The notes beneath the pieces were generated by a model. It saw only the letters and a program-made list of their open reading frames with translations, made no database searches and was not told the DNA's origin. The position numbers and the translations under genes were made by a program. Shown here piece by piece: positions 22,669 through 29,538 of a stretch of DNA of 31,469 nucleotides. The DNA comes from a virus. The stretch lies in IMG/VR virus record IMGVR_UViG_3300008110_000250, positions 1 to 31,469 of that record. One strand, written 5' to 3'. The stretch's first letter is position 1. The number at the start of each line of letters is the position of its first letter.

Positions 22669-23640
22669 TCACTCCATCACAAACAGTTTGTTTGCAACAG
22701 TGGCAGGCTGAGCTTGGTTCAGGACGCGCCAGGCGTTCTGGGGATCACGGTTCATGATCTCGCTGAAGTTGCCCCAGAAGTTTTCAGGTTGCTGAGGAGC
22801 AGCTGCTGCGGGAGGAGCGGGAAACTCACCAACTTGGCCATAAGCAGAAGTGGTGGGATAGCCACGGGTCTCCAGTTCTGCTTCGTTTTCGTACACGGGG
22901 TACGGACCTTCAGGACCAAAGAACTTCAGGGTGTAGTCGCTGAGTACATCGGGATTGGTAAGAATCTCGTTGTAGGCCAGGTTCTCTTGGTGCTCGTTGA
23001 CCGCAAAGTTGGCATAGCCAGCGATTAAGTTTTGAGCACGCTCGCCCCAGGCAACAGCACTATCAAGCATCCCTTCAAGTTGAAGGGCGTAGTTATTTAG
23101 TACGGCGGGTGCCTCGATTCCGAACGCGTCGATTACTTGGCGGCTTTCCTGCCCCATCCCCAGGTAATCCGCGATCTGCTCCAGTGAGGGACTGGAAGAG
23201 GTTTGGGAATAATTGGGAGAGTAATCCTGGCTGGGCGACCAAGTCTGGGGAGCCGATTGTTGCGTAGCTGGGCTGCTGACTTGTCCGTAGTTCGCCGGGG
23301 TATACTGTGTCGGCACCTGCGAGGGTGCTCCCTGGAACGGGGATTGAACTGGTGCGCTCAGAAGATTCACCACCTTGTTGAACGCCGATTCCCACGGGTT
23401 CCCCGCCTGTTCCGCCGGTTGGGATTGGGGGGCGTACTGAGTAGGGGCGGATTGGTAGCTGGGGTTCGCCTGTGGTACTGCTTGGGGGTAGCTGGTACCC
23501 ACCTGATAAGCCACTGGAGCTGCCTGGTAGCTGGCCGGTGCCGCCTGAGGTGCCGGTGCCGCCATCACGTAGCTGCTTGGGGCTACTGCTGCTGGTGCTT
23601 GGCTCGTCTGTGGGATCGATTGGACGGTAGCGTCCTGCAT
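22669..23640 (-). CDS. Scaffold-like protein, N-terminus overlapping portal gene
   Basis: 323 residues; AAAGGAG lies 9 nt upstream of the ATG at 23640. Residues 1-150 are Pro/Gln/Ala/Ser/Tyr-rich low complexity (SYQAAPVAYQVG, YAPQSQPAEQAG). From about 155 a helical, acidic part follows (SLEQIADYLGMGQESRQVIDAFG, NNYALQLEGMLDSAVAWGERAQNL), ending MNRDPQNAWRVLNQAQPATVANKLF. Position between portal and capsid and the helical acidic body fit a capsid scaffold or assembly protein. The first 548 nt are shared in another frame with the portal ORF. Codons here are C/G-ending like those of the capsid gene, and the SD is strong, so this frame is almost surely translated. Confidence 0.75.
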   Translation of the reverse strand: MQDATVQSIPQTSQAPAAVAPSSYVMAAPAPQAAPASYQAAPVAYQVGTSYPQAVPQANPSYQSAPTQYAPQSQPAEQAGNPWESAFNKVVNLLSAPVQSPFQGAPSQVPTQYTPANYGQVSSPATQQSAPQTWSPSQDYSPNYSQTSSSPSLEQIADYLGMGQESRQVIDAFGIEAPAVLNNYALQLEGMLDSAVAWGERAQNLIAGYANFAVNEHQENLAYNEILTNPDVLSDYTLKFFGPEGPYPVYENEAELETRGYPTTSAYGQVGEFPAPPAAAAPQQPENFWGNFSEIMNRDPQNAWRVLNQAQPATVANKLFVME

Positions 23641-25390
23641 AACTCATCTCCTTTTGTAAAGCTTCTAAGGTTCGATACAGATAGGGTGTCAGATCCAGAC
23701 GAGGATCAGCAGCCATCGGTAAGTCTGGTGATTGAGGGTGAGGAGTCTGCATCATCCCCCCCACCAATTTGGCGAATTGAGAATAAGCATTCTGCAATTC
23801 ATTCACCATCCTGAACGGGAACCCAGATAACATCTCGGCCCGCTCCTCATCCGTCTTAGACGGAAAGAGGTATTTCAGTGCTTCAATGCTATCAACACCT
23901 AATTCTTGTAGGTTGCGAACCACAATAGAATTATTAAGTGTGTCCTGAGTGGTTTCCTCGTACACAGGACCTGTCCAACGCCAAAGCATCGTGACATCGC
24001 CATCGGGGATTAACCCAAGAACGCCTGGCGGAATCATTTTTGTTTCCACGCAAGCCATCATAATCTCTTTGACTTGATCATTGAAGATTTTCATTGCTTC
24101 CCTGTAGGCAGCAATTTCTTCTTCTGGTGCATCAACAGGAAGATCAACTGGCTTTTCAATACCTGCTGCAGCCGCCAACGATTGACGGAAGAGTTGTTCT
24201 TCTTGATAAATAATTAACTCAAGGCAGCGGCAGATGCCATACGTGTAAATAGCATTTGCTTTTTTCTTGGATGTTGCTGATACACGACCAAATAGTGACT
24301 TGTATTCAGTTGCGGTAACACCAGCTGAAATTGACAGTTCATCCACACCGCCAAGTGCAGTGCGAATTTCTTCGCGATACTGACGGGCAAATTGATTTTG
24401 GTCACCAGTGATTGCATCTGGAACAATGTAACCAACACGGTCATTCGGCTCCAGGTTTGCAATGATCCTTGGCACTCGAATCTGTCCATCAACGCCACGA
24501 CTGACGGGATCAGCCTTGAACATCGAAGCACTCAAGGATGCAGGGCTGGTGAAGCCAGAGTTTGCTGCAATAGAAGGACGCTGTACCGTAGAATCACCAC
24601 CTGCCTCAATCAAGTCCGTCTTGGGACGAGATGACAGTAGTGTGGGGTTACCAAAGAACTGAACGTTCTTGCGCATGGTGCGAACCATTTCGTCATGCGT
24701 GACGATGTGATTGGCTAATGCATCAAACTCGCCAACACCGTCGTTAGCAAAGCCTTTGGGGTTATTGAAGATCTCAACGCAAGGAATAAAACCGAGCGTA
24801 TTTTTTAACAATTTTGTTTTACCGGAGACTGCATAGTCCGGCATGTCAAAAGATAATTCACCTTCTGCGTGAGTTTCTTTGATTTCGTCACGCTTAATCG
24901 AAAGCCTGATGTAACGCCTTGAAGCCTGACCGTCACCAAGCGTTTTGCCGGTAATATTTGTCTGTGCTATTTCGGCTCCAAAGCCACCAGGGCGACGCAC
25001 CTTGTAGCTGTAGATGATCACCACCTCTTCCAGGTCACCGTCTACGTTGTAGAACGTGCGGTACTCATGCTCGCGGAAGTAGTAGATGCGATAGTTAATT
25101 TTTGTAGGCCTAATGTAGAACAGACCTTTTCCATCACACAAGAAATAATCCCAGATTGAATCCAGGCGTGCATCAATTTGGTTGTATTTGATTACACGGT
25201 CGATAAAATCTTTGCGTTGATTTCCAAAATTGTCCTGGCTGGGGAAGAACTCAACACCCTGGCGGATGCCGAATAATTTCATCTGCGCCAAATGCGAGGC
25301 CACAACGCCCGTATCGACGACAGTGGAACTATCTTTGTCGATATAGGCAGTAATAATTTCGTTGAGCCTTGATTTAGCGTCGGCAGCCAT
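23093..25390 (-). CDS. Portal protein
   Basis: 765 residues in the open frame. Residues 1-590 read as a phage portal: VVASHLAQMKLFGIRQGVEFF, then YNQIDARLDSIWDYFLCDGKGLFYIRP and REHEYRTFYNVDGDLEEVVIIYSYK (wing/clip region), a helical core (GVGEFDALANHIVTHDEMVRTMRKNV), NQFARQYREEIRTALGGVDE with the following TATEYKSLFGRV, and MLWRWTGPVYEE. Twelve copies would form the ring through which DNA is packaged and ejected. The last ~175 residues (after SYAGRYRPIDP) are Gly/Ser/Thr/Pro-rich and lie antiphase over the start of the scaffold-like gene. The true C-terminus in the virion is therefore uncertain. The start overlaps the stop of the 48-aa gene (TAATG). Confidence 0.88.
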   Translation of the reverse strand: MAADAKSRLNEIITAYIDKDSSTVVDTGVVASHLAQMKLFGIRQGVEFFPSQDNFGNQRKDFIDRVIKYNQIDARLDSIWDYFLCDGKGLFYIRPTKINYRIYYFREHEYRTFYNVDGDLEEVVIIYSYKVRRPGGFGAEIAQTNITGKTLGDGQASRRYIRLSIKRDEIKETHAEGELSFDMPDYAVSGKTKLLKNTLGFIPCVEIFNNPKGFANDGVGEFDALANHIVTHDEMVRTMRKNVQFFGNPTLLSSRPKTDLIEAGGDSTVQRPSIAANSGFTSPASLSASMFKADPVSRGVDGQIRVPRIIANLEPNDRVGYIVPDAITGDQNQFARQYREEIRTALGGVDELSISAGVTATEYKSLFGRVSATSKKKANAIYTYGICRCLELIIYQEEQLFRQSLAAAAGIEKPVDLPVDAPEEEIAAYREAMKIFNDQVKEIMMACVETKMIPPGVLGLIPDGDVTMLWRWTGPVYEETTQDTLNNSIVVRNLQELGVDSIEALKYLFPSKTDEERAEMLSGFPFRMVNELQNAYSQFAKLVGGMMQTPHPQSPDLPMAADPRLDLTPYLYRTLEALQKEMSYAGRYRPIDPTDEPSTSSSSPKQLRDGGTGTSGGTGQLPGSSSGLSGGYQLPPSSTTGEPQLPIRPYSVRPPIPTGGTGGEPVGIGVQQGGESSERTSSIPVPGSTLAGADTVYPGELRTSQQPSYATIGSPDLVAQPGLLSQLFPNLFQSLTGADRGLPGDGAGKPPSNRRVRNRGTRRTK

Positions 25391-25536
25391 TAAGTATCAG
25401 CCTCTTTATCTGTATTGATCTTAGCAGCTTTCTTTTGTTTCTTATGCCACAACCACCGGTCAAAGTAAGCCAACTCCCCTGGTGTGTACAACTCAGGGTG
25501 CTTGAGAGCTTCTTTGACCAGTTTTTTCTTTTTCAT
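25390..25536 (-). CDS. Small basic protein (48 aa) before portal
   Basis: 48 residues: MKKKKLVKEALKHPELYTPG, then ELAYFDRWLWHKKQKKAAKI and an acidic end. The ATG overlaps the previous gene's TGA (ATGA) and its TAA overlaps the portal ATG (TAATG), so it is coupled on both sides and is clearly a gene. Small proteins with an HPELYTPGEL-type motif are seen in cyanophages, from memory. It may assist portal assembly; function unknown. Confidence 0.85.
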   Translation of the reverse strand: MKKKKLVKEALKHPELYTPGELAYFDRWLWHKKQKKAAKINTDKEADT

Positions 25537-25847
25537 CAAGAAACCGTTTTAACGTAACCAGGAGGTAATTGTTGTCCGTATTGAGGACCTTGGAAAAAGC
25601 CTGCGTTACCCATAGGAGGAGTTCCACCCATTGCTTGGGGAAGCCTGGGGCGTGAACCTGGCACAGGAAAAAGTTCTTGACCTGGGCGCGGGATTAGTTG
25701 AAGAGGGACTCTTTCTGGATCTTCGTTCGGAAGATACGGAAATTTATATTGGGGTGTGGCTCCAGGGATTTGAAAGCTAGGGCGACCCGCAATGGTGCCT
25801 TGCATACCTGCTTCATTACCCATGTATCCACCGTAGTAACCAGCCAT
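25536..25847 (-). CDS. Gly/Pro/Gln-rich small protein
   Basis: 103 residues; GGAGG lies 5 nt upstream of the ATG. It starts MAGYYGGYMGNEAGMQG and stays rich in Gly, Pro, Gln, Tyr and Phe throughout (SFQIPGATPQYKFPYLPNED, PGSRPRLPQAMGGTPPMGN), ending YVKTVS. It is probably disordered. No family recognised. It is embedded in a chain of overlapping or abutting genes between the AbrB-like gene and the portal, so it is likely virion- or assembly-related. Confidence 0.72.
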   Translation of the reverse strand: MAGYYGGYMGNEAGMQGTIAGRPSFQIPGATPQYKFPYLPNEDPERVPLQLIPRPGQELFPVPGSRPRLPQAMGGTPPMGNAGFFQGPQYGQQLPPGYVKTVS

Positions 25848-26030
25848 TCAATCCTCCAGTACTTCGTAACCAGCTATTTCATTCAGTCTACTCAATACAA
25901 TTCCATCCCCTTTTAAATTCCATTCAAGAATATCACCTTCCTGCCAGCCAAGCTCTTCAGTTATTTCTTCGGGAAGAGTGATGAATTGATCACCGAATTC
26001 ATCTTCTTGGACCTCAATAATGTAGCTCAT
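25848..26030 (-). CDS. AbrB/SpoVT-like swapped-hairpin protein
   Basis: 60 residues: MSYIIEVQEDEFGDQFITLP, EEITEELGWQEGDILEWNLK, then a DGIVLSRLN strand. The pattern of a beta strand, G/D-x-x-(I/L)TLP, E-L-G-W-x-E-GD-x-(L/I), and a final strand is that of the AbrB/SpoVT/MazE swapped-hairpin fold. Such proteins are DNA-binding transition regulators or antitoxins. No toxin gene sits beside it. It overlaps the membrane coiled-coil gene by 4 nt (ATGA) and abuts the next gene. It is acidic, which is unusual for direct DNA binding, so it may bind another protein instead. Confidence 0.75.
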   Translation of the reverse strand: MSYIIEVQEDEFGDQFITLPEEITEELGWQEGDILEWNLKGDGIVLSRLNEIAGYEVLED

Positions 26031-26320
26031 TTTGACAAAAGCTTTTCCATTAGCTTATCAAGCTTAGTGTTAATTTGTCGAAAGTTATCGTGCATTTCCT
26101 GGATCTCACGTAAAAAATCTACCTTTAATACGTAGTCCATCGGCATTCGCCCAATCTGCTCTTGTAATCTATTCAGCTTATTTTCTTGCGCTATCACGTC
26201 GTCTGACAACTGAACCAAGCGTTGGTGAACCCTATATAAAATTTTGTTTGCGGCCCAGGACCCGCCTGTTACAGCAGAGACAACTGCCGTGAATGCAATT
26301 GCTAAGTACTCCGGACCCAC
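26027..26320 (-). CDS. N-terminally anchored coiled-coil membrane protein
   Basis: 97 residues from the GTG at 26320. Residues 4-28 are hydrophobic (YLAIAFTAVVSAVTGGSWAA) with GG in the middle, followed by a basic NKILYRVHQR and then a coiled coil (DDVIAQENKLNRLQEQIGRM, REIQEMHDNFRQINTKLDKL). Proteins of this layout, with a PMDYVLKVDFLREIQ-like segment, are common in cyanophages. Topology fits a small membrane protein such as a holin partner or spanin-like factor. A single membrane segment plus cytoplasmic coiled coil is not by itself diagnostic. It follows the large terminase directly. Confidence 0.75.
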   Translation of the reverse strand: MGPEYLAIAFTAVVSAVTGGSWAANKILYRVHQRLVQLSDDVIAQENKLNRLQEQIGRMPMDYVLKVDFLREIQEMHDNFRQINTKLDKLMEKLLSK

Positions 26321-26350
26321 AAAACTATTGCTTTTCTTTTAATTATAAGT

Positions 26351-27877
26351 TTAGTAATCAAATTGCAAATTGCTCTTTTTGGCTAGACCGTTAACCAACC
26401 AGACCAGTGAATCGACGCAATCATCGTGCCCACTTACACCAAAGTTGGTAAGCTCTTCAAACATAGTGTCAAAATTACGGTACTTGTTGAAGATAATCTT
26501 ACGGTCTTCAAACAGGCCCATGATGCCACGGAAACGAGCCAGTTTATCCGCACGAAATCCTTTGACCGGGTGCCAGATCAAGTTAAAAAGACCATCGCCA
26601 TTCAGGCAGACACGCTTGAAGTCAGCCTCTAAAGATGCCTGGTACTGCACGGCTTCAGACCATACATCACATGTTGAGTATGTTGGGAAGTAGTTGCCCT
26701 GTTCATCGCGGCCAACAATGCACCAGTCATTGAGAAGTTCTTTTAGTTCATCCAGTTTTTCCAGGTTGCCCATGACGCGCATGCGCCGATAATCAATAAT
26801 GTGAATACAATCACCAATGCGGCCACCAAGCACAAATACGGTGTAATCATTTTTCTCTTTAGTCCCAGCAGATAGATCAACCCCTACGCCAAGGGCATCA
26901 AACTCAGTTGCGATCTCCGCTTTGACCAACAGCTCTGGAGATAGGGACAGCTCGCTCTGACGAACAATCCTGTTCATGTACTGGAACGAAAAGGCAATAG
27001 GTGCCTGTCGTTTCTTTTCCTTTAAGTAATCCAGTGACCACATCTCCGGCCAATAGGATTCCTCCTCACCTGTTTTGGAATTTGCCTGGATTGCGGAAAG
27101 AACAATTTGAGTCCAGTTGTTTTGTTCGTTAAATGTAGTGGCATGAATGTCATCATGTCGGAAGCGAGTACCAAGGCAGATCGCCCGTCCACCCTCAAAC
27201 ATCGTGGGAGCAATAACGGCATTCCAGTTATCCTCCATCATCTTCCTGATGTCAGGGTTGGAGATATCTGCTGCACTCTTGGTAGGGTCATCAATACAGA
27301 TGAGGTGACTACGCTTGGAGGTCACCGAACCTTTCAGGCCTGCTGCGCACAAAGTAAATTGTTCATCACCGGTAACATCAATGCCGGCAAATTTGTGATC
27401 AATAGACCAGTACTCATTGCTGGTTACGTTCTTGAGAAGTTTGACTGTTGGAAAAACTTCTTGATAGCGTTTGCTATCAATGATTCGTTTGATGGTTGCA
27501 GACTTAGAGCGTGCGATATCAACTGTGTAGGAAAGATAAAGAATCTGTAGAGGCTTCTTGGCTGTCGTGTGCACACCAATTGCCCATGCAGTAAACAAGC
27601 CCAGGACTGTACTCTTGGCACTACCCCTAGGGGCAAGTAAATCAATGTTGGGGCCAGCAATGCCGACCAAACAGCTACTATCTTGACCCGTAACAAAGTG
27701 ACGATGCCACTGTTTGTGGTGAGGGGCTGGAGCTTTATCTGCTACGTAGTCACAGAAGAACCCAAAATCTTCACGGGCTCTTTGTAATAGTTCTTCGTTC
27801 TTATGCTTACGTACCTTGTGATTCTTAACTGCAGCTTGAGCGTTACGTCGATAAGCTAAGTGAAGATGAGAAGGCAC
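26351..27877 (-). CDS. terL: Terminase large subunit
   Basis: 508 residues. ATPase domain: Walker A APRGSAKST at 82-90, adenine/stack region QILYLSYTVDIARSKSA, Walker B LICIDDP at 192-198, then GTRFRHDDIHATTF (coupling motif region). Nuclease domain: GVGVDLSAGTKEKNDYTVF near 345-363 supplies the first acidic residue (RNase H-like fold), and GHDDCVDSLVWL near 483-494 the last. It drives ATP-powered packaging of DNA into the prohead through the portal and cuts the concatemer. The start is GTG at 27877, the first possible start after an in-frame stop; no SD is visible, and an inverted repeat lies just upstream. The portal lies five genes downstream. Confidence 0.95.
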   Translation of the reverse strand: MPSHLHLAYRRNAQAAVKNHKVRKHKNEELLQRAREDFGFFCDYVADKAPAPHHKQWHRHFVTGQDSSCLVGIAGPNIDLLAPRGSAKSTVLGLFTAWAIGVHTTAKKPLQILYLSYTVDIARSKSATIKRIIDSKRYQEVFPTVKLLKNVTSNEYWSIDHKFAGIDVTGDEQFTLCAAGLKGSVTSKRSHLICIDDPTKSAADISNPDIRKMMEDNWNAVIAPTMFEGGRAICLGTRFRHDDIHATTFNEQNNWTQIVLSAIQANSKTGEEESYWPEMWSLDYLKEKKRQAPIAFSFQYMNRIVRQSELSLSPELLVKAEIATEFDALGVGVDLSAGTKEKNDYTVFVLGGRIGDCIHIIDYRRMRVMGNLEKLDELKELLNDWCIVGRDEQGNYFPTYSTCDVWSEAVQYQASLEADFKRVCLNGDGLFNLIWHPVKGFRADKLARFRGIMGLFEDRKIIFNKYRNFDTMFEELTNFGVSGHDDCVDSLVWLVNGLAKKSNLQFDY

Positions 27878-27887
27878 AGCATTAACT

Positions 27888-27909
27888 GGTTAGTAACTAA
27901 ATACTAACC
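27888..27909. repeat. Inverted repeat upstream of terminase start
   Basis: GGTTAGTA (27888-27895) and TACTAACC (27902-27909), perfect 8-bp arms with a 6-nt loop. It starts within the stop codon of the 52-aa gene and ends 10 nt before the terminase GTG. It may modulate terminase translation, since no SD is present; no T-run follows. Confidence 0.45.
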
Positions 27910-28067
27910 TACTTTTTAGATTTACGTTTTTGCTCTTGGTACTTACTCGCCTTATCCAGAGCTGCTTTACGTTTTTCCTTATCATTCATCTCGGTGCCGT
28001 CTTCGTTCTTGGCTTCTTTTTTCTTTAGGTGTGCCAGAAACTGAGGCGGTACTTTACTTTTGCTCAT
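27909..28067 (-). CDS. Small Lys-rich protein (52 aa)
   Basis: 52 residues: MSKSKVPPQFLAHLKKKEAK, then NEDGTEMNDKEKRKAALDKA and a basic end (EQKRKSKK). Highly charged and helical, no hydrophobic core. The VPPQFLAHLKKK start resembles small cyanophage proteins encoded near terminase, from memory. It lies 5 nt after the previous ORF and 31 nt before the terminase. Function unknown; too small for a classical small terminase. Confidence 0.78.
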   Translation of the reverse strand: MSKSKVPPQFLAHLKKKEAKNEDGTEMNDKEKRKAALDKASKYQEQKRKSKK

Positions 28068-28072
28068 GTCAA

Positions 28073-28270
28073 TTAAAACGAACGGGTAGAACGACCTGCG
28101 CCCATATCAATGCCACTGCGCTCCATGGTGGGACGTACGTCACGAGAAGGCTGGCTGGGGCCCTGTGACGCGTTGCGGCTCGGAAAGGCATCTTCGGGTG
28201 AACGCGACTGTTCGCCCCTGTAGGGAGGCGTTGAGCCCGCGATTGGAATAGAACGTCTACCGGCGCCCAT
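28073..28270 (-). CDS. Possible small Ser/Arg/Pro-rich protein
   Basis: 65 residues from the ATG at 28270. It has an MGAGR motif at both ends (MGAGRRSIPIAG and GIDMGAGRSTRSF), with a Pro/Ser/Arg-rich middle (PEDAFPSRNASQGPSQPSRD). No SD. A second frame over the same bases is also open, but this one was preferred because of the repeated motif and its tight spacing to the next gene. Likely disordered; function unknown. Confidence 0.5.
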   Translation of the reverse strand: MGAGRRSIPIAGSTPPYRGEQSRSPEDAFPSRNASQGPSQPSRDVRPTMERSGIDMGAGRSTRSF

Positions 28271-28302
28271 ATCATGTATTGCTTTTGTTTAGTTTAATGC
28301 AT

Positions 28303-28908
28303 TTATTCGTCTAGTTGCATCTTTGCCCATACACTCATCGATGCCTCAAGCAAAGGTGCTTCGATGGGATCATCTTTGAAGATGCACATGAGTTCACGAA
28401 TGGCGCGGTCTGCACCGGCCATCAACAAACCCTTCCTGTCTCGTGTAGAGGTAAAAGTATCAATCTGTGCAATTGTGCCACGTAGCTCTTTTTGCATCGT
28501 TGCAATTCGTGCAACACCTGCATCACGTTTAATTTGAAAGGTTTCAATATCTTCCCTGAGTTTACGAATGTCTTCCAACATTTCGTCAATTTCAGTAAGA
28601 AGAATCTTGCGGTGATCAGGCTTTGGGTAGTTACACGAAACCCAGGCATCGCAGGACGCAATCGACCCGCAATAACCAAGGAAACGAGAATATAGATAAC
28701 ACTCAATAACGGAGTAGTTATTTTGAGCAAAAGAGATGAATGATTCCTGGGTTGACGAATCGAGATTATCGACCCAGGCTTCAAATAGCTCAGAATCTAT
28801 AACCGCGTTGCGATTGTTGGTAATCGCGCTCTTCGTCTTTTTGTTTGAAGAGTTGAGCCTGCTCTGCTCCAGCGCGTGTTTCTTCTGCCCCTTTTCCGAT
28901 TGTTGCAC
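28303..28908 (-). CDS. Candidate small terminase subunit
   Basis: About 201 residues if started at the GTG at 28908 (AAGGAG lies 9 nt upstream); the frame opens to 28959, so the start is uncertain. Folded sequence seems to begin near VIDSELFEAWVDNLDSSTQE and continues through NNYSVIECYLYSRFLG. A clear coiled-coil region follows (LTEIDEMLEDIRKLREDIETFQIKRD), then a final region with GLLMAGADRAIRELMCIF and SMSVWAKM. An N-terminal helical domain plus central oligomerising helices, at about 200 residues and three genes before the large subunit, fits a small terminase, but no family match is certain. It overlaps the upstream gene by 119 nt in another frame. Confidence 0.55.
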   Translation of the reverse strand: MQQSEKGQKKHALEQSRLNSSNKKTKSAITNNRNAVIDSELFEAWVDNLDSSTQESFISFAQNNYSVIECYLYSRFLGYCGSIASCDAWVSCNYPKPDHRKILLTEIDEMLEDIRKLREDIETFQIKRDAGVARIATMQKELRGTIAQIDTFTSTRDRKGLLMAGADRAIRELMCIFKDDPIEAPLLEASMSVWAKMQLDE

Positions 28909-29167
28909 GTTCTTCAGCTCCTTTGTACTTGGCGGCTTTCTCGCCAAATTCAGCACCAAGTTCTAAAGTAGCACGTGCTTCATCTTGACCGGTGCCATAG
29001 AAACGGTCTGCAGCTTCTTTTTTCAGACGTGATTTTGTATCAGCGTCCAAAGAAGAGTCGGAGTCAATGTCAGAGACACGACTCTGGTACTCACCGCGAT
29101 TACGTTGGTAGTCATACGCTGCACCCGCAGCATCGCGGTAAGATTGCAGCCGTTCTTCGTCGGTCAT
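28790..29167 (-). CDS. Charged helical hypothetical protein
   Basis: 125 residues: MTDEERLQSYRDAAGAAYDY at the start, then long Glu/Ala/Lys/Gln helices (RLKKEAADRFYGTGQDEARA, EFGEKAAKYKGAEERATIGK), ending DYQQSQRGYRF. No family recognised. It resembles the other Gln/Ala-rich proteins of this end of the late block and may be an internal virion protein. Its 3' end overlaps the candidate small terminase gene. It is preceded by a 10-nt gap. Confidence 0.62.
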   Translation of the reverse strand: MTDEERLQSYRDAAGAAYDYQRNRGEYQSRVSDIDSDSSLDADTKSRLKKEAADRFYGTGQDEARATLELGAEFGEKAAKYKGAEERATIGKGAEETRAGAEQAQLFKQKDEERDYQQSQRGYRF

Positions 29168-29177
29168 TGAAAATAAA

Positions 29178-29489
29178 TCAGAAGTTGCTCAGCATGCCAG
29201 CCAGGCCACCAGTCATGATGTCACGACGGCCTTCAACGGACTTTTGACGCTGTTGCTTCATTTTAGAAGATTCCAGCTTGCCGAGCAGGCCTTCGAATTC
29301 GTCCATATTAAAACTTGACGGAGTGTATTCGCTTTCGAAAGCAGCTTTACGAAGACCCTTATAGGTCTCTTCGTCCATTTTGCCTTTGCCGGTTGAATAT
29401 TCAGTATCCAGGTCTGTAAGGACATCTTGAAGCGTGCGATTAGACACGGTGCCATCTACTGTTTTAGTGCCGTACTTGCTGTAGGACAT
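29178..29489 (-). CDS. Hypothetical protein, virion-type
   Basis: 103 residues: MSYSKYGTKTVDGTVSNRTL, then QDVLTDLDTEYSTGKGKMDE, a helical middle, and a basic stretch (SSKMKQQRQKSVEGRRD) with a C-terminal TGGLAGMLSNF. It is soluble and charged, with a short hydrophobic Gly-rich end like several neighbouring proteins. The family is not recognised; the gene order suggests an assembly or ejection role. Confidence 0.65.
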   Translation of the reverse strand: MSYSKYGTKTVDGTVSNRTLQDVLTDLDTEYSTGKGKMDEETYKGLRKAAFESEYTPSSFNMDEFEGLLGKLESSKMKQQRQKSVEGRRDIMTGGLAGMLSNF

Positions 29490-29500
29490 TGATGAAACGG

Positions 29501-29519
29501 TTGTTTAATAACTAAACAA
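29501..29519. repeat. AT-rich inverted repeat between two late genes
   Basis: TTGTTTA (29501-29507) and TAAACAA (29513-29519), perfect 7-bp arms with a 5-nt loop. It lies in the 49-nt gap before the start at 29489. Similar in style to the palindromes at 22125 and 27888; possible regulatory or processing site. Confidence 0.4.
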
Positions 29520-29538
29520 ATTATAACAAGACCAATTG

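Noticed and set aside
22363-23814. Plus-strand ORFs of 221 and 203 codons over the scaffold-like and alanine-rich genes
   Set aside because: Their products are low-complexity Ala/Pro/Arg or Leu/Arg/Trp strings typical of the reverse complement of Pro/Gln/Ala coding sequence; the opposite strand has starts, SDs and context.
25848-26320. AbrB-like gene with its neighbour as a toxin-antitoxin pair
   Set aside because: The coupled neighbour is a membrane coiled-coil protein with no toxin motif, and both belong to the head gene chain.
28069-28275. Alternative 68-codon frame over the 65-aa gene
   Set aside because: Trp/Pro/Leu-rich product without organisation; the other frame has matching MGAGR ends and better spacing, though confidence in it is only moderate.
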